DNA of 64,000 nt from Aliiglaciecola sp. LCG003 (lineage in GTDB: Bacteria > Pseudomonadota > Gammaproteobacteria > Enterobacterales > Alteromonadaceae). The DNA is taken from NCBI RefSeq assembly GCF_030316135.1, contig NZ_CP128185.1, positions 2,914,001 through 2,978,000 of the forward strand. Direction: 5' to 3'. Shown piece after piece: positions 27,095 through 36,383 of this stretch (position 1 is its first letter; the number at the start of each line of letters is the position of its first letter). Both the position numbers and the translations under genes were made by a program. Below the pieces are notes generated by a model. The model made no database searches. It was not told the DNA's origin and was given only the letters and a program-made list of their open reading frames with translations.

Positions 27095-28684
27095 ATGCAA
27101 ATCTCTTTGACCCAAGCGATTTATAAAAACTTTTTGGGGCATGCACCAGATTGGTACAAGCAAGTTATTGTTGGTTTTCTAATTTTAAATCCACTTTTAT
27201 TCACCTTTGTCAGCCCCTATTTAGCCGGTTGGGTGCTGGTACTGGAATTCATCTTTACCTTAGCGATGGCATTGAAATGTTATCCGTTACAACCTGGTGG
27301 TCTATTGCTGATGCAAGCGATCATAATAGGTATGACCTCGCCTGAGCATATGTACCATGAGATCAAAACTAATATCAGCGTAGTGCTGTTGTTAATTTTC
27401 ATGGTTGCGGGTATCTATTTCATGAAAGAACTGCTGCTTTATTTGTTCACAAAACTACTGATAAATGTGAAAAATAAACGCGCTTTGTCACTTGCTTTCA
27501 TCGCCGCATCGGCTTTCTTATCAGCGTTTTTGGACGCGTTAACCGTGATTGCCGTTATCATTGCAGTGGGTATGGGTTTTTACAGCATTTACCATAAGGT
27601 AGCGTCTGGCAAAGACTTCCATCATGACCACGACCACTCCAGTGATGACGATGTAGAACAACCCAGTCGGGACGACTTAGAAAATTTTCGTGCGTTTTTA
27701 CGTAACTTAATGATGCATGCGGCCATAGGTACTGCGTTAGGCGGTGTAATGACTATGGTTGGTGAACCACAAAATTTAATTATTGCCGACAAAGCAGGCT
27801 GGGATTTTGGCGAGTTCTTCGTCCGTATGTCGCCCATTACCATTCCAGTATTTTTTGCAGGATTGCTAACCTCTTATGTGGTCGAAAAAGCAGGCTGGTT
27901 TGGTTATGGTGCCAAATTACCCAATGTCGTTCGAAATATATTAAGTGACTACAATACCCATATGGACGAGCAGCGCACTACCCGTGACAATGCACGCCTA
28001 ATAGCGCAAGCGTTGATTGGTATCTGGCTAGTTGTTGGTTTAGCTGGTCATTATGCTGAAGTGGGCTTGATTGGCTTATCTGTCATCGTACTTGCTACTG
28101 CGATGAGTGGTGTAATTGAAGAACATGCCTTAGGTAAGGCATTTGAGGAAGCCCTGCCATTTACCGCCCTATTGTGTATTTTCTTTGGCATCGTAGCAGT
28201 AATTATTGACCAAGGGCTTTTCAAGCCAGTCATCGAATGGGTGCTGAGCTATGAAGGCAAAACCCAGTTAGTGTTGTTTTATTTAGCAAATGGCGCCTTG
28301 TCCATGGTCAGTGACAACGTATTTGTAGGCTCGGTTTACATAACTGAAGTCACCACAGCCCTACATAACGGTCAAATCACCCGTGACCAGTATGATATGT
28401 TAGCCGTTGCAATTAACACAGGTACAAACCTGCCAAGTGTCGCCACTCCTAATGGACAAGCCGCTTTCTTATTCTTGTTAACCTCGGCAATCGCGCCTTT
28501 ATTAAGATTGTCCTACGGTAGAATGGTCTATATGGCTCTGCCTTATACGATTGTTTTAACCTTAGTAGGATTAGCCGCCACATATTTCGGTCTATATGAG
28601 TTGACGGATACCTTATACGATCTGCATTGGATTGAACATCATAACGCTGCAGCAGGTGTACCTGCTGCCCCAAGCCCCCATTAG
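27095..28684 (+). CDS. nhaB: Na+/H+ antiporter NhaB
   Basis: Inner-membrane antiporter that expels Na+ in exchange for protons. It is 529 residues, with about 12 hydrophobic helices. The start [22 protein letters not shown] and the motifs [20 protein letters not shown] and [18 protein letters not shown] match the NhaB family closely. A cytoplasmic loop near residue 172-185 is rich in His and Asp ([11 protein letters not shown]), a possible metal or pH-sensitive spot that varies among NhaB proteins. AAAGGATACGAGCT precedes the ATG. dsbB follows after 14 bp, so the pair is an operon as in E. coli. Confidence 0.96.
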   Translation: MQISLTQAIYKNFLGHAPDWYKQVIVGFLILNPLLFTFVSPYLAGWVLVLEFIFTLAMALKCYPLQPGGLLLMQAIIIGMTSPEHMYHEIKTNISVVLLLIFMVAGIYFMKELLLYLFTKLLINVKNKRALSLAFIAASAFLSAFLDALTVIAVIIAVGMGFYSIYHKVASGKDFHHDHDHSSDDDVEQPSRDDLENFRAFLRNLMMHAAIGTALGGVMTMVGEPQNLIIADKAGWDFGEFFVRMSPITIPVFFAGLLTSYVVEKAGWFGYGAKLPNVVRNILSDYNTHMDEQRTTRDNARLIAQALIGIWLVVGLAGHYAEVGLIGLSVIVLATAMSGVIEEHALGKAFEEALPFTALLCIFFGIVAVIIDQGLFKPVIEWVLSYEGKTQLVLFYLANGALSMVSDNVFVGSVYITEVTTALHNGQITRDQYDMLAVAINTGTNLPSVATPNGQAAFLFLLTSAIAPLLRLSYGRMVYMALPYTIVLTLVGLAATYFGLYELTDTLYDLHWIEHHNAAAGVPAAPSPH

Positions 28685-28698
28685 GTGATTATACAAAG

Positions 28699-29223
28699 AT
28701 GAATACATTTTATATGCTCGGTAATTGGGCTGAGCAGCGTTGGGCGTGGATGAGCTTATTCATAACCGCATTATTACTAGAGGCTGTAGCATTATATTTT
28801 CAATACGGAATGGATTTGAAGCCTTGTATAATGTGCATATATCAACGTGCTGCTGTGTTTGGGGTGTTATTTGCAGGCTTAATTCCCTCAATTCATAACA
28901 ACATCCTGACCCGCTTGTTAGGGTTTTTAGTTTGGGGAACATCCGCAGTTTGGGGGCTTTTGGTGGCCATTGAGCACGTCGATATTCAAACTGCTGTCAA
29001 TCCATTTTTTGCATCTTGTGAGATAGTCCCGAACTTCCCTTCATTTATGCCGTTACACAATTGGTTACCTAATATATTTGCGGCTACGGGTGATTGCGGA
29101 AATATAGATTGGCAATTTTTAGACTTGAGTATGCCCCAGTGGATGATCGTAATATTTGCTGTTTATTCTTTAATGTTTGTATTGGTACTATTTAGTCGTT
29201 TATTTACTCGGCGTAGCTTCTAA
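28699..29223 (+). CDS. dsbB: Disulfide bond formation protein DsbB
   Basis: Inner-membrane quinone reductase that reoxidises periplasmic DsbA. It has four membrane helices in 174 residues. The first redox pair is Cys43-Cys46 (KPCIMCIYQR) and the second Cys107 and Cys133 in the second periplasmic loop, two or three positions on from the E. coli cysteines 41, 44, 104 and 130. Arg50 after the first pair is the conserved quinone-contact residue. It is cotranscribed with nhaB. A pair of hairpins follows the stop. Confidence 0.95.
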   Translation: MNTFYMLGNWAEQRWAWMSLFITALLLEAVALYFQYGMDLKPCIMCIYQRAAVFGVLFAGLIPSIHNNILTRLLGFLVWGTSAVWGLLVAIEHVDIQTAVNPFFASCEIVPNFPSFMPLHNWLPNIFAATGDCGNIDWQFLDLSMPQWMIVIFAVYSLMFVLVLFSRLFTRRSF

Positions 29224-29244
29224 GAAGCAGCATAGCCAAATATT

Positions 29245-29328
29245 GGGGCGATAGGAAAGTTAATTTATCGCCTCAGCCTGCTTACATATAGCCTTTTACT
29301 TATTTTCTGCAGTATAGTAAAGGCTATA
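29245..29328 (+). terminator. Two hairpins after dsbB
   Basis: GGCGATA / TATCGCC (29247-29253 and 29266-29272), then TATAGCC-TTTT-ACT (29287-29300) with AGT-AAA-GGCTATA (29316-29328), one-base bulge, followed by CTGTACTTTT. The second is the better terminator for nhaB-dsbB. Confidence 0.5.
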
Positions 29329-29364
29329 CTGTACTTTTAAATCCTACACTTCACGGAGAGCAAT

Positions 29365-29643
29365 GTGGCAGACATTACCCACACCAATGTAGCAGAGCTA
29401 ACTAGCGCTGCCCATGTACTCAAAACATTATTGAATATTAAGTTTACGCGGGCGAAAGAACGCCATGCTAATGCCATGGGATTTAGTTCGTCTAATCATT
29501 TATTAGCAGAAGTAAAAAATACTCCTGTCACCCGAAGTTTTGAGCAATACATTGATAACTTGAAGACAGAGTTACATAAACAACATCAACTCACTCTTGA
29601 TGATCAGCAAATCAGCCAATTACGCGAGCAATTGTGTAACTGA
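29365..29643 (+). CDS. Small conserved-looking hypothetical protein
   Basis: A 92-residue soluble protein, mostly helical, not recognised. Start is GTG at 29365 with GGAGAG 4 bases upstream. The pattern HVLKTLLNIKFTRAKERHANAMGF, with NHLLAE after it, suggests a small helical domain seen in some Alteromonadales proteins of unknown role. No membrane segment, Cys pair or catalytic motif. It stands between dsbB and a convergent cyclase. Reading frame and ribosome site support a real gene; function is open. Confidence 0.6.
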   Translation: MADITHTNVAELTSAAHVLKTLLNIKFTRAKERHANAMGFSSSNHLLAEVKNTPVTRSFEQYIDNLKTELHKQHQLTLDDQQISQLREQLCN

Positions 29644-29726
29644 TAATAGGATTTAACCTGATCTTTATGTATGCAGGTATTTAGGATAACAAATTGAAGC
29701 GGGGCCTTAGAACTAGGCCAGTGAAA

Positions 29727-30605
29727 TTAGTCGTAAACAGAATATTTGGCAGAATCTTTACCCGAATGTTTGACGGAATACATCAACTGGTCAGATAATC
29801 TAAGGATGAGCTCAACGGTTTCAGGGGGTTTTACAAAAGAGACCACACCGATAGATAAGGTGACCAGCCAAGCATTTTGGTCCATGTAAGACTTCATATC
29901 ATGAATAATTCGCTGCACAATCAGGCGTAAGCTGGTGGGTTCGGCATTAACCATCATCAAAGCAAACTCATCCCCCCCTAATCGTGAAATAATATCGGTT
30001 TTCCTTAGGTGCGTTTTACACACTTCAACAAAATAACGTAGTATTTCATCACCAGCATGATGACCAAATCGGTCATTCACCTGTTTGAAGTTATCTAAAT
30101 CAATATACGCTATGGAGAAGGTATTAGTGGTCCGTCTGGCACGCTCTATTTCATATTCGGCCTGAAGATAGAAAAAGCGTCGATTGCCTGCCCCCGTTAG
30201 AGCATCAATCATAGTGAGCTGTTTCTCTCGTTCAAGGGCTTTCTCTAATGACTCCTTTAACGACCTCATAACACTGGTGTCACGCAAACAACAAATAGTG
30301 TAGTAGCTGCCATCCAATTCTATCGGATTTAGCATGATATCCAGTGGTACTTCATACCCCTTTTGATGCATGCCGGTTAATTGTGCTAATTCACCCATCA
30401 CCCGTTTAGACGGACTAGATACAAAACCATTGACATAGCGCTCGTGAGCTTGTCGCTTTGCTGCAGGAATCAGCATGTGGACAGACTTACCCATCACTTC
30501 TGATTGCTGATAACCCAACAGCTCATAAAAGTTCGAGTTAGCCAGCTCAATTATGCCTGTTTTATTGACCAACAAAACACCATCTGGCAGCGTTTCAATG
30601 AACAC
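29727..30605 (-). CDS. PAS-GGDEF diguanylate cyclase
   Basis: Cytoplasmic enzyme predicted to make c-di-GMP from two GTP. A PAS sensor spans about 1-125 (LPDGVLLVNKTGIIELANSN), and the GGDEF domain about 130-290, with the intact active site LGGDEFAL and an inhibitory-site RxxD (RKTD) just before it, so product feedback is expected. DALTGAGNRRFF marks the domain start. There is no ATG: the GTG at 30605 lacks a ribosome site, while AGGAG (30640-30644) lies 7 bases before an in-frame ATT at 30632, which would add nine residues (INISLAQYG). The gene is isolated on the minus strand. Confidence 0.9.
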   Translation of the reverse strand: MFIETLPDGVLLVNKTGIIELANSNFYELLGYQQSEVMGKSVHMLIPAAKRQAHERYVNGFVSSPSKRVMGELAQLTGMHQKGYEVPLDIMLNPIELDGSYYTICCLRDTSVMRSLKESLEKALEREKQLTMIDALTGAGNRRFFYLQAEYEIERARRTTNTFSIAYIDLDNFKQVNDRFGHHAGDEILRYFVEVCKTHLRKTDIISRLGGDEFALMMVNAEPTSLRLIVQRIIHDMKSYMDQNAWLVTLSIGVVSFVKPPETVELILRLSDQLMYSVKHSGKDSAKYSVYD

Positions 30606-30811
30606 ACCATATTGTGCTAAAGAAATATTAATGGAGCTACTCCTACCTATAAACTTTCAAGATCATATCCACATTCTAGTCGAATAATCCATTAAATCTA
30701 TGGATATCAACAAGACAGCTTACACATCACCTTCAACCCTAAGCACATATTGATTACGAGTCGTCTACTTTCGTTGAAAATGTCCGAAATTATTTCTAGT
30801 GAAAAAGAAGT

Positions 30812-31318
30812 TTAGTCTAAGTCCTGTAACGGCCAGACCACAATATAATCTTCAAAATGTGTCATATCTGCATCATTATCAAATACGGTTTTACCCCGAA
30901 CCGACATACCCGCTTTATGCATTTCACTTTTCTTGCCTTTATTTAGTAACGGGTGCCAAGAGGGTAGTCCTCTGCCCTCACGTAATCTTCTGTAACTGCA
31001 ACTAGGCGGCATGTAGTCGATGTTGTTTAAATTGGCTTTGGTTAAGGTGACACATTCGGGGACCAATTCGCTACGTTGCGCGTATTGAGTGCAACTACAG
31101 GTTTTAGTGTTGAGCAAATTACACACTATGTTGGTAAAGTGTAGCTCATCCATTGGCTCGTCGGGATTGACTTGCAAGGCTTCATTAGGTTCAGCATCAT
31201 CATCGATGTATTTATGTAAGCAACATTTGGCACATCCATCACATACCGCTTCCCATTCATGCTTATTCATCTGCTCTAAACTTTTGCTTTCCCAAAATTT
31301 GGCAGCCAATGTCATCAT
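30812..31318 (-). CDS. ycgN: YcgN-family cysteine-cluster protein (UPF0260)
   Basis: A 168-residue soluble protein of unknown function with a Zn/Fe-S-type Cys cluster: VCDGCAKCCLHK, then CNLLNTKTCSCTQY and CVTL, CSYR. Length and motif order follow E. coli YcgN (FWESKSLEQM at the start, LPSWHPLL near the end). The Cys arrangement matches proteins annotated as CxxCxxCC zinc- or iron-binding. The ATG at 31318 overlaps the stop of the FAH-family gene by four bases, so they are translationally coupled, and the order ycgM-ycgN is also that of E. coli. Confidence 0.93.
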   Translation of the reverse strand: MMTLAAKFWESKSLEQMNKHEWEAVCDGCAKCCLHKYIDDDAEPNEALQVNPDEPMDELHFTNIVCNLLNTKTCSCTQYAQRSELVPECVTLTKANLNNIDYMPPSCSYRRLREGRGLPSWHPLLNKGKKSEMHKAGMSVRGKTVFDNDADMTHFEDYIVVWPLQDLD

Positions 31319-31992
31319 TCACCATCCTTATTGGAAAACACTCTGGTATGCAGGCTAAAGTGGCCATCCAATGTCATGCTAACCTCATCACCATCGCTAA
31401 GAGGTCCAACCCCCTTAGGAGTGCCAGTAAGAACAATATCGCCCGGTGATAGGGTGAATACTTGGCTAATCTGCATCAATAGGCTATCAATATTCCAGAT
31501 CATCAATGCTGCATCGCCAAGTTGGCGAATCTGTTGATTAACTTTTAGATTAAAGGTTAAGGTGTCTAAGTTGTCTATCTGTTGAATCGGTACAAAATCA
31601 CTTACCGGGCAAGCACCATCAAAGGATTTAGCTCGCTCCCAGGGTAAACCTTTTGCTTTGAGTTCAGTTTGAACATCCCGCAAGGTTAAATCTAATCCAA
31701 GGCCTACACCCCAGATAGCTGAGCGCACAGGAATGGATGTCTGACTAGATAACGTTTTGCCGATCAACAAGGCTATTTCCAGCTCATTGTGACAACTGCC
31801 ACGATCAGCAGGAATGTTCACGGGTTCAGATACATGGCGTAAGCTTGAGGCTGGTTTCATGAACAATAATGGCTGGGTCGGCATCTCACTATTCAATTCA
31901 TGTACATGGTCTACATAATTCCGACCCACGCATACCACCTTGCCTGGGGGAAAGGGTAAGATTTCGCCATCAAAGCCACGATGATTATACAT
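31315..31992 (-). CDS. ycgM: Fumarylacetoacetate hydrolase-family protein (YcgM type)
   Basis: Member of the FAH superfamily that hydrolyses acylpyruvates or decarboxylates oxaloacetate, with a divalent metal. At 225 residues it has only the FAH core. Motifs seen: CVGRNYVDHVHEL near the start, FMKPASSL, the metal-binding ELEIALLIGK with its acidic residues, and GDIVLTGTPKGVGPL near the end. The start overlaps the end of the transglycosylase gene by 8 bp and its stop overlaps the ycgN start by 4 bp, so the three form one operon. The exact substrate is not certain from sequence. Confidence 0.92.
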   Translation of the reverse strand: MYNHRGFDGEILPFPPGKVVCVGRNYVDHVHELNSEMPTQPLLFMKPASSLRHVSEPVNIPADRGSCHNELEIALLIGKTLSSQTSIPVRSAIWGVGLGLDLTLRDVQTELKAKGLPWERAKSFDGACPVSDFVPIQQIDNLDTLTFNLKVNQQIRQLGDAALMIWNIDSLLMQISQVFTLSPGDIVLTGTPKGVGPLSDGDEVSMTLDGHFSLHTRVFSNKDGE

Positions 31993-32989
31993 TCGTCAGT
32001 TCCTTTTTAATTCGATCGGATAGATAACTAACTGCACTTCCAAAGTAAGTGGAGCGGTTCCATCTCATCAGTGTATGAAAGTTAGAATAAACCAGATAAA
32101 TGCGGCCTTTCTCATCATCCGGCATGATAAGAGACGCATCCAATGCCATGTCTGGTAAGGCCGAACCGTCGTATCGCCTAACGCCTAGTGTCTGCCACTG
32201 AGACAGGGGTTTCATTTTATTTTTGTCGAGTCCAGCCAGTGTTAAGTCAAAACCCGCCGGCAGCTTTACTTGTCGTCCCCAAGTAATTTCATCACTCCAG
32301 CCTTCTTGCTGCAAATAATTGGCAATAGATGCAAACACATCGGCAGGATTGGACCAAATATCTTTTTTACCATCACCATCAAAATCAACTGCATAGGCCA
32401 GAAAAGAAGTTGGCATGAATTGACTTTGCCCCATCGCCCCAGCCCAGGAGCCCAAAAAATCTTGTTGATTGATATGCCCTTGCTGCAAAATGGTTAAAGC
32501 CGCAAATAATTGTTTTTTGAAAAAGCTCTCACGACGCCCCTCGTAAGCCATTGTAGACAGTGCTGAGATCACCGGATAATTACCGGTAAATTTACCGAAG
32601 TTACTCTCATTGCCCCACAGCGCAACAATAAAACGAGGCTGCACGCCATATTTCTGGCCAACCTGTTCTAACAACTCACGATGCTGTGAATACAGCTCAA
32701 CCCCTTGTTTAACTTTCCAATCTGGTACCCGCGTTTGTAAATAGGTATCTAAAGTGATTTTCCTCTCTGGTTGATTCTTATCCGCTTTAACTGCACGTTG
32801 ATGATATTGCACCTGTGAAAATGCTTGCTCTACTAAAGCCGGACTAAAACCTTGTTGTTGTGCTTCAAATTTCAGTTGCTCAATGTATTGGACAAAGCTA
32901 GGTTTGGCCTGTTGTGCTGATAACTGAAAAACGCTCAGCCCATAGATCACTAAACTTATTATAATCACTCGCCATAATTTAGTTTGCAT
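31985..32989 (-). CDS. Lytic murein transglycosylase, MltB/SLT2 family
   Basis: Periplasmic enzyme that cleaves peptidoglycan with formation of 1,6-anhydromuramic acid. The start at 32989 (MQTKLWRVIIISLVIYG) gives a normal signal peptide ending near LSAQQA; an ATG at 33091 would add 34 residues that overlap ycgL and hide the signal. The catalytic Glu lies in ALWGNESNFG, and GAMGQSQFMPTSF and DFDGDGKKDIW are typical of the SLT2 domain. No lipobox is seen, so it is soluble or peripherally bound, and it lacks the C-terminal peptidoglycan-binding domain seen in some relatives. It overlaps the next gene by 8 bp. Confidence 0.92.
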   Translation of the reverse strand: MQTKLWRVIIISLVIYGLSVFQLSAQQAKPSFVQYIEQLKFEAQQQGFSPALVEQAFSQVQYHQRAVKADKNQPERKITLDTYLQTRVPDWKVKQGVELYSQHRELLEQVGQKYGVQPRFIVALWGNESNFGKFTGNYPVISALSTMAYEGRRESFFKKQLFAALTILQQGHINQQDFLGSWAGAMGQSQFMPTSFLAYAVDFDGDGKKDIWSNPADVFASIANYLQQEGWSDEITWGRQVKLPAGFDLTLAGLDKNKMKPLSQWQTLGVRRYDGSALPDMALDASLIMPDDEKGRIYLVYSNFHTLMRWNRSTYFGSAVSYLSDRIKKELTNV

Positions 32990-33002
32990 AATCAAAACCT
33001 TA

Positions 33003-33284
33003 CTACCTATGCTTGTCATTTTGTTGCTGAACATGTTGTTTGAGAAGATTCTCTGTAGGTGGTGGTAATTGCAAATAAAAACCTTTGTCATTCAATTCAT
33101 TGCTCAATTTTTGCTTATCAACCACACCCAAATGATCACGCTTACTCAAGGGTAATATCATCACGAAATTTGGGTGACCAAAAGTGGTCATCAGTGCTTC
33201 AGGCACTGGGCTAAAGTCATCTCGCTTTAAAACATACAAATAGGTGTCAGCTTTTCGTGAACTTTTATACACATAGACCAGCAT
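33003..33284 (-). CDS. ycgL: YcgL-domain protein
   Basis: A 93-residue soluble protein with the small alpha/beta YcgL domain (PF05166): VYVYKSSRKADTYLYV, then RDDFSPVPEALMTTFG, FVMILPL and a C-terminal GFYLQLPPP. The function is unknown; in many gammaproteobacteria it lies beside minC or rnd, as it does with rnd here (3 bp apart). It ends 13 bp before the transglycosylase start chosen here, so rnd-ycgL-transglycosylase-ycgM-ycgN appear to be one transcript. Confidence 0.93.
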   Translation of the reverse strand: MLVYVYKSSRKADTYLYVLKRDDFSPVPEALMTTFGHPNFVMILPLSKRDHLGVVDKQKLSNELNDKGFYLQLPPPTENLLKQHVQQQNDKHR

Positions 33285-33287
33285 GAA

Positions 33288-34433
33288 CTAGCTCCCTTGA
33301 TAGTGAGATAAAATAGCGTCCAGTTGGGCCGCTAGCAATGGTGCTCGCCAACCTGAGATTAAATCTGGCTGAATACCCATCTCGCGCATTTCATCTAGTT
33401 TAAGCCAATGAAACTTGAGTAACTGCTGAATTTGTTTTTTAGAACCCATCACCTCTACAGGTATGGATAACGCATCTGCCGTTTGCTGGCAGGCAGCCCT
33501 TAATTCAGCGCTGACTTTTTTGAAACCACTGTGTTCCATTAATCGTTCAATCGGTGCGGGGAATACCTCAACAGGTGAATTTTTAGCATCATTCACCATT
33601 TCTAAGATGGCGTCGCCATGAATCCGAGCTTCTTGAGGAGTCAAGCCATCTATACTAAAAAGCGCATTCTTATTAGTCGGTTGTTGGCGGGCAATTTCAA
33701 CTAAATTGGATTCTCGTACCACGAAATTCAGCGCCAAATCACGCTTACGTGCTTGCTCAACCCGCCATTTAGCTAATAGTCTGAGCAGGTAAAGTTCCCG
33801 ACCGGTTAATTTCCAATTATTCTTAATTCCCAAATAAGCTAGCTCAGTCGGAACCTGCAGCGTCTTTTTACGGGCCAATTGCTCCATTTCCTGGTAAACC
33901 CATTGGGTTCGACCTAAGGCTTCAATTTGTTGTTTCAAGCTTGGATATACATCGAATAGATACAATACATCATTGGCGGCATACTGGCACTGCTCCTCAC
34001 TTAGCGGACGGGCCATCCAGTCGGTACGGGATTCCCCCTTATCAAGCTTAATCGCTAACATCTCTTCGATTAAATTAGCGTATCCAAGGGTAGCTCCCAT
34101 GTTCAGTAAACAAGCCGCGAACTGCGTGTCAAACACAGGTTTAGGCACCACTCCAAGACTGTGCCAAAAGGTTTCTAAGTCTTCTGAACACGAATGTAAG
34201 ACTTTCACCACCTTTTCATCACTTAACAGCGCCACTAGTGGTCCAAAATCTGTGATATCCAAGGGGTCGATTAACGCCAGTGTTACGCCATCAAATATTT
34301 GAATAAGGCCTAAACGGGGGTATAAGGTGCGCGTTCTAACAAATTCAGTGTCAACGGCTATGGCGTCACTTTGCTGGGCTTGAGCACAGAATTCGTGCAA
34401 TTTTTGGTCTGTGGTAATAAGTGTGTAATGCAT
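33288..34433 (-). CDS. rnd: Ribonuclease D
   Basis: 3'-5' exoribonuclease that trims tRNA and other small RNA precursors. The DEDD catalytic residues are visible: AVDTEFVR (ExoI), HSCSEDLETF (ExoII) and YAANDVLYLFD (ExoIII, with the Tyr of the DEDDy class). An HRDC domain follows (about 210-290, WRVEQARKRDLALNFVV). At 381 residues it is full length. A terminator for fadD lies in the 81-bp gap upstream, so rnd may be read partly by read-through and partly from its own promoter. The next gene ycgL starts 3 bp after the stop. Confidence 0.95.
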   Translation of the reverse strand: MHYTLITTDQKLHEFCAQAQQSDAIAVDTEFVRTRTLYPRLGLIQIFDGVTLALIDPLDITDFGPLVALLSDEKVVKVLHSCSEDLETFWHSLGVVPKPVFDTQFAACLLNMGATLGYANLIEEMLAIKLDKGESRTDWMARPLSEEQCQYAANDVLYLFDVYPSLKQQIEALGRTQWVYQEMEQLARKKTLQVPTELAYLGIKNNWKLTGRELYLLRLLAKWRVEQARKRDLALNFVVRESNLVEIARQQPTNKNALFSIDGLTPQEARIHGDAILEMVNDAKNSPVEVFPAPIERLMEHSGFKKVSAELRAACQQTADALSIPVEVMGSKKQIQQLLKFHWLKLDEMREMGIQPDLISGWRAPLLAAQLDAILSHYQGS

Positions 34434-34459
34434 AGATTTATTAAACGGTCCGGAAATAA

Positions 34460-34481
34460 AAAGCCGACATCAGTCGGCTTT
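34460..34481 (-). terminator. Terminator of fadD
   Basis: Stem AAAGCCGAC / GTCGGCTTT with a 4-base loop; on the minus strand followed by TTTATTTCC after the stem T's. It lies 34 bp past the fadD stop. Confidence 0.85.
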
Positions 34482-34514
34482 AGCAAAAATAAGGAGGTCA
34501 GATGTTTACCGACA

Positions 34515-36167
34515 TTAATTGCGCAACTCTTTACGTAATATCTTACCAACATTTGACTTAGGAAGCTCGTCTCTGAACTCAACAAATTTAGGAACTTTGT
34601 AGCCGGTCAAATGTAGTCGACAGTGATCAATTAATGCTTTTTCGGTTAATGATTCAGATTTACGTACCACAAATAGCTTAACCGCTTCACCAGACGACTC
34701 GTGGGGCACACCGACCGCAGCCACTTCAATAACATCCTCATGCATGGCGGCAACTTCTTCGACTTCATTGGGAAAGACATTAAAGCCTGAGACCAGGATC
34801 ATATCTTTTTTGCGGTCTACAATATAAAAATACCCCTGCTCATCTACAGTCGCAATATCCCCTGTGGCCAACCAACCATCTTGCATAATTTCAGCGGTGG
34901 CTTCCGGACGATTCAAATACCCTTTCATCACCTGCGGACCTTTGACATACATCTCACCAGGTTTACCAGCTTCGACTTCATTACCGTCATCATCACACAA
35001 TTTGATATCCGTTGAAGACACCGGCATGCCGATAGAGCCTTTGTACTTTTCTAGCTGCGGAGGGTTCACTGTTACCACGGGACTGCACTCAGTAAGACCA
35101 TAACCTTCAAGTAATACTTTACCCGTCACTTTCTCCCATTTTTCGGCAACCGGTCGTTGCACTGCCATACCACCACCCAAGGCAAACTTAAAATTGCTAA
35201 AATCCAATTCTTTGAATCCTGGCGTGTTTAGCAAGCCATTGAACAATGTATTCACACCCGTCATTACCGTAAATGGGTAACTGGTCATCTCTTTTACAAA
35301 ACCATCCATGTCGCGAGGATTAGTGATTAATAAGCTAGGACAGCCAAATTTCACGAAGGTCAAGCAGTTCGCCTGCAATGCAAAGATATGATATAGCGGC
35401 AGTGCCGTTACTACCAACTCTTTACCAGGTTCAATGACAGTCTCAAGAATCGAGGAAATTTGCTCTAAGTTGGCCACCATATTTCGATGAGTCAACATCG
35501 CGCCTTTCGATACACCAGTAGTACCGCCGGTATACTGTAAGAAGGCGATATCATCATTATTGATATCTGGCCGGGTATAAGGCAAGGAAGCGCCCTGCTT
35601 AACGGCAGCCATAAATGATTCAGCACCATCGATGCTAAAATTAGGTACCATTTTCTTGATGTATTTAACTGCAAAGTTCATCACCCAGCGCTTTGGGGCG
35701 GGCAGCATATCTGCAATTTGGGTCAATAAAACTTTTTGAATAGGGGTGTCTTTGATCACATCAGCTAGGGTGCAAGCAAAGTTCTCGATAATCACAATCC
35801 CTTTCGCATTCGAATCGCTTAATTGATGCTTTAACTCCCTAGCGGTGTAGAGCGGGTTAACATTCACCACCGTCATACCGGCCCGCAGGATGCCGAATAA
35901 AGCAATCGGATATTGGATTATATTCGGCATCATAATCGCAACGGGATCACCTTTTTGTAGTCCTGCATTTTGCAGGTAGGCAGCAAATTGTTTGGACAAT
36001 CGATCGAGTTCTGCGAAATTGATGCTGTGCCCAAAATTGATAAAGGCTGTATTATTCGCATACTTGCTGACTGACTGTTCAAAGATATCCACTACTGAGG
36101 AGTAGTGATCAGGGTCAATTTCAGCCGGTACGCGTGAGTCGTAATGCTCTAACCAAATTTTTTCCAC
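34515..36167 (-). CDS. fadD: Long-chain fatty acid-CoA ligase
   Basis: Activates imported fatty acids to acyl-CoA at the inner membrane with ATP, feeding beta-oxidation and, here, possibly the WS/DGAT enzyme. The AMP-binding signature is [18 protein letters not shown] (about 213-230), followed by GYGLTECSP and the ATP/AMP signature region [18 protein letters not shown]; the C-terminal catalytic Lys is in [12 protein letters not shown]. At 550 residues it is near E. coli FadD (561). Gene order tsaB-slp-(hydrolase)-fadD-rnd is a conserved gammaproteobacterial block. A FadR-like operator fills the promoter spacer, so it should be repressed without fatty acids. Confidence 0.95.
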   Translation of the reverse strand: MEKIWLEHYDSRVPAEIDPDHYSSVVDIFEQSVSKYANNTAFINFGHSINFAELDRLSKQFAAYLQNAGLQKGDPVAIMMPNIIQYPIALFGILRAGMTVVNVNPLYTARELKHQLSDSNAKGIVIIENFACTLADVIKDTPIQKVLLTQIADMLPAPKRWVMNFAVKYIKKMVPNFSIDGAESFMAAVKQGASLPYTRPDINNDDIAFLQYTGGTTGVSKGAMLTHRNMVANLEQISSILETVIEPGKELVVTALPLYHIFALQANCLTFVKFGCPSLLITNPRDMDGFVKEMTSYPFTVMTGVNTLFNGLLNTPGFKELDFSNFKFALGGGMAVQRPVAEKWEKVTGKVLLEGYGLTECSPVVTVNPPQLEKYKGSIGMPVSSTDIKLCDDDGNEVEAGKPGEMYVKGPQVMKGYLNRPEATAEIMQDGWLATGDIATVDEQGYFYIVDRKKDMILVSGFNVFPNEVEEVAAMHEDVIEVAAVGVPHESSGEAVKLFVVRKSESLTEKALIDHCRLHLTGYKVPKFVEFRDELPKSNVGKILRKELRN

Positions 36168-36229
36168 TTTGCCTCCATGGGCTTGTGATCTTCTTTGCGG
36201 GGTAAATTTTTAGTTTAATCACTGCAAGA

Positions 36230-36249
36230 TTAACCCAAGTTGGGGTTAA
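36230..36249. promoter_or_regulatory. Palindrome in the fadD leader
   Basis: TTAACCC, 6 bp, GGGTTAA, a perfect 7-bp inverted repeat that abuts the fadD -10 and lies 63-82 bp before the start codon. A second operator or a leader hairpin. Confidence 0.4.
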
Positions 36250-36278
36250 TTATTAACAGCTTGGACCAGTTATGTTAA
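36249..36278 (-). promoter_or_regulatory. fadD promoter with FadR-like operator in the spacer
   Basis: Minus strand: -35 TTAACA (36273-36278), 18-bp spacer, -10 AATAAT (36249-36254), each 5 of 6 to consensus. The spacer holds AACTGGTCCAAGCTGTT (36255-36271), which fits the FadR consensus AACTGGTCNGACNNGTT at all but two defined positions. Binding there would block RNA polymerase. Confidence 0.7.
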
Positions 36279-36383
36279 CCAATGATGCGCGAAAGATAAA
36301 CATATCGATCGGAATAAGCCTTCATTCGCTGAAAAGCTAGACAATCAGACCAAAAACCCTCTCTTTTGGGGATGAATTTTAGC

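Noticed and set aside
33003-33091. Longer N-terminus for the murein transglycosylase
   Set aside because: It overlaps ycgL and would bury the signal peptide that starts at MQTKLW.
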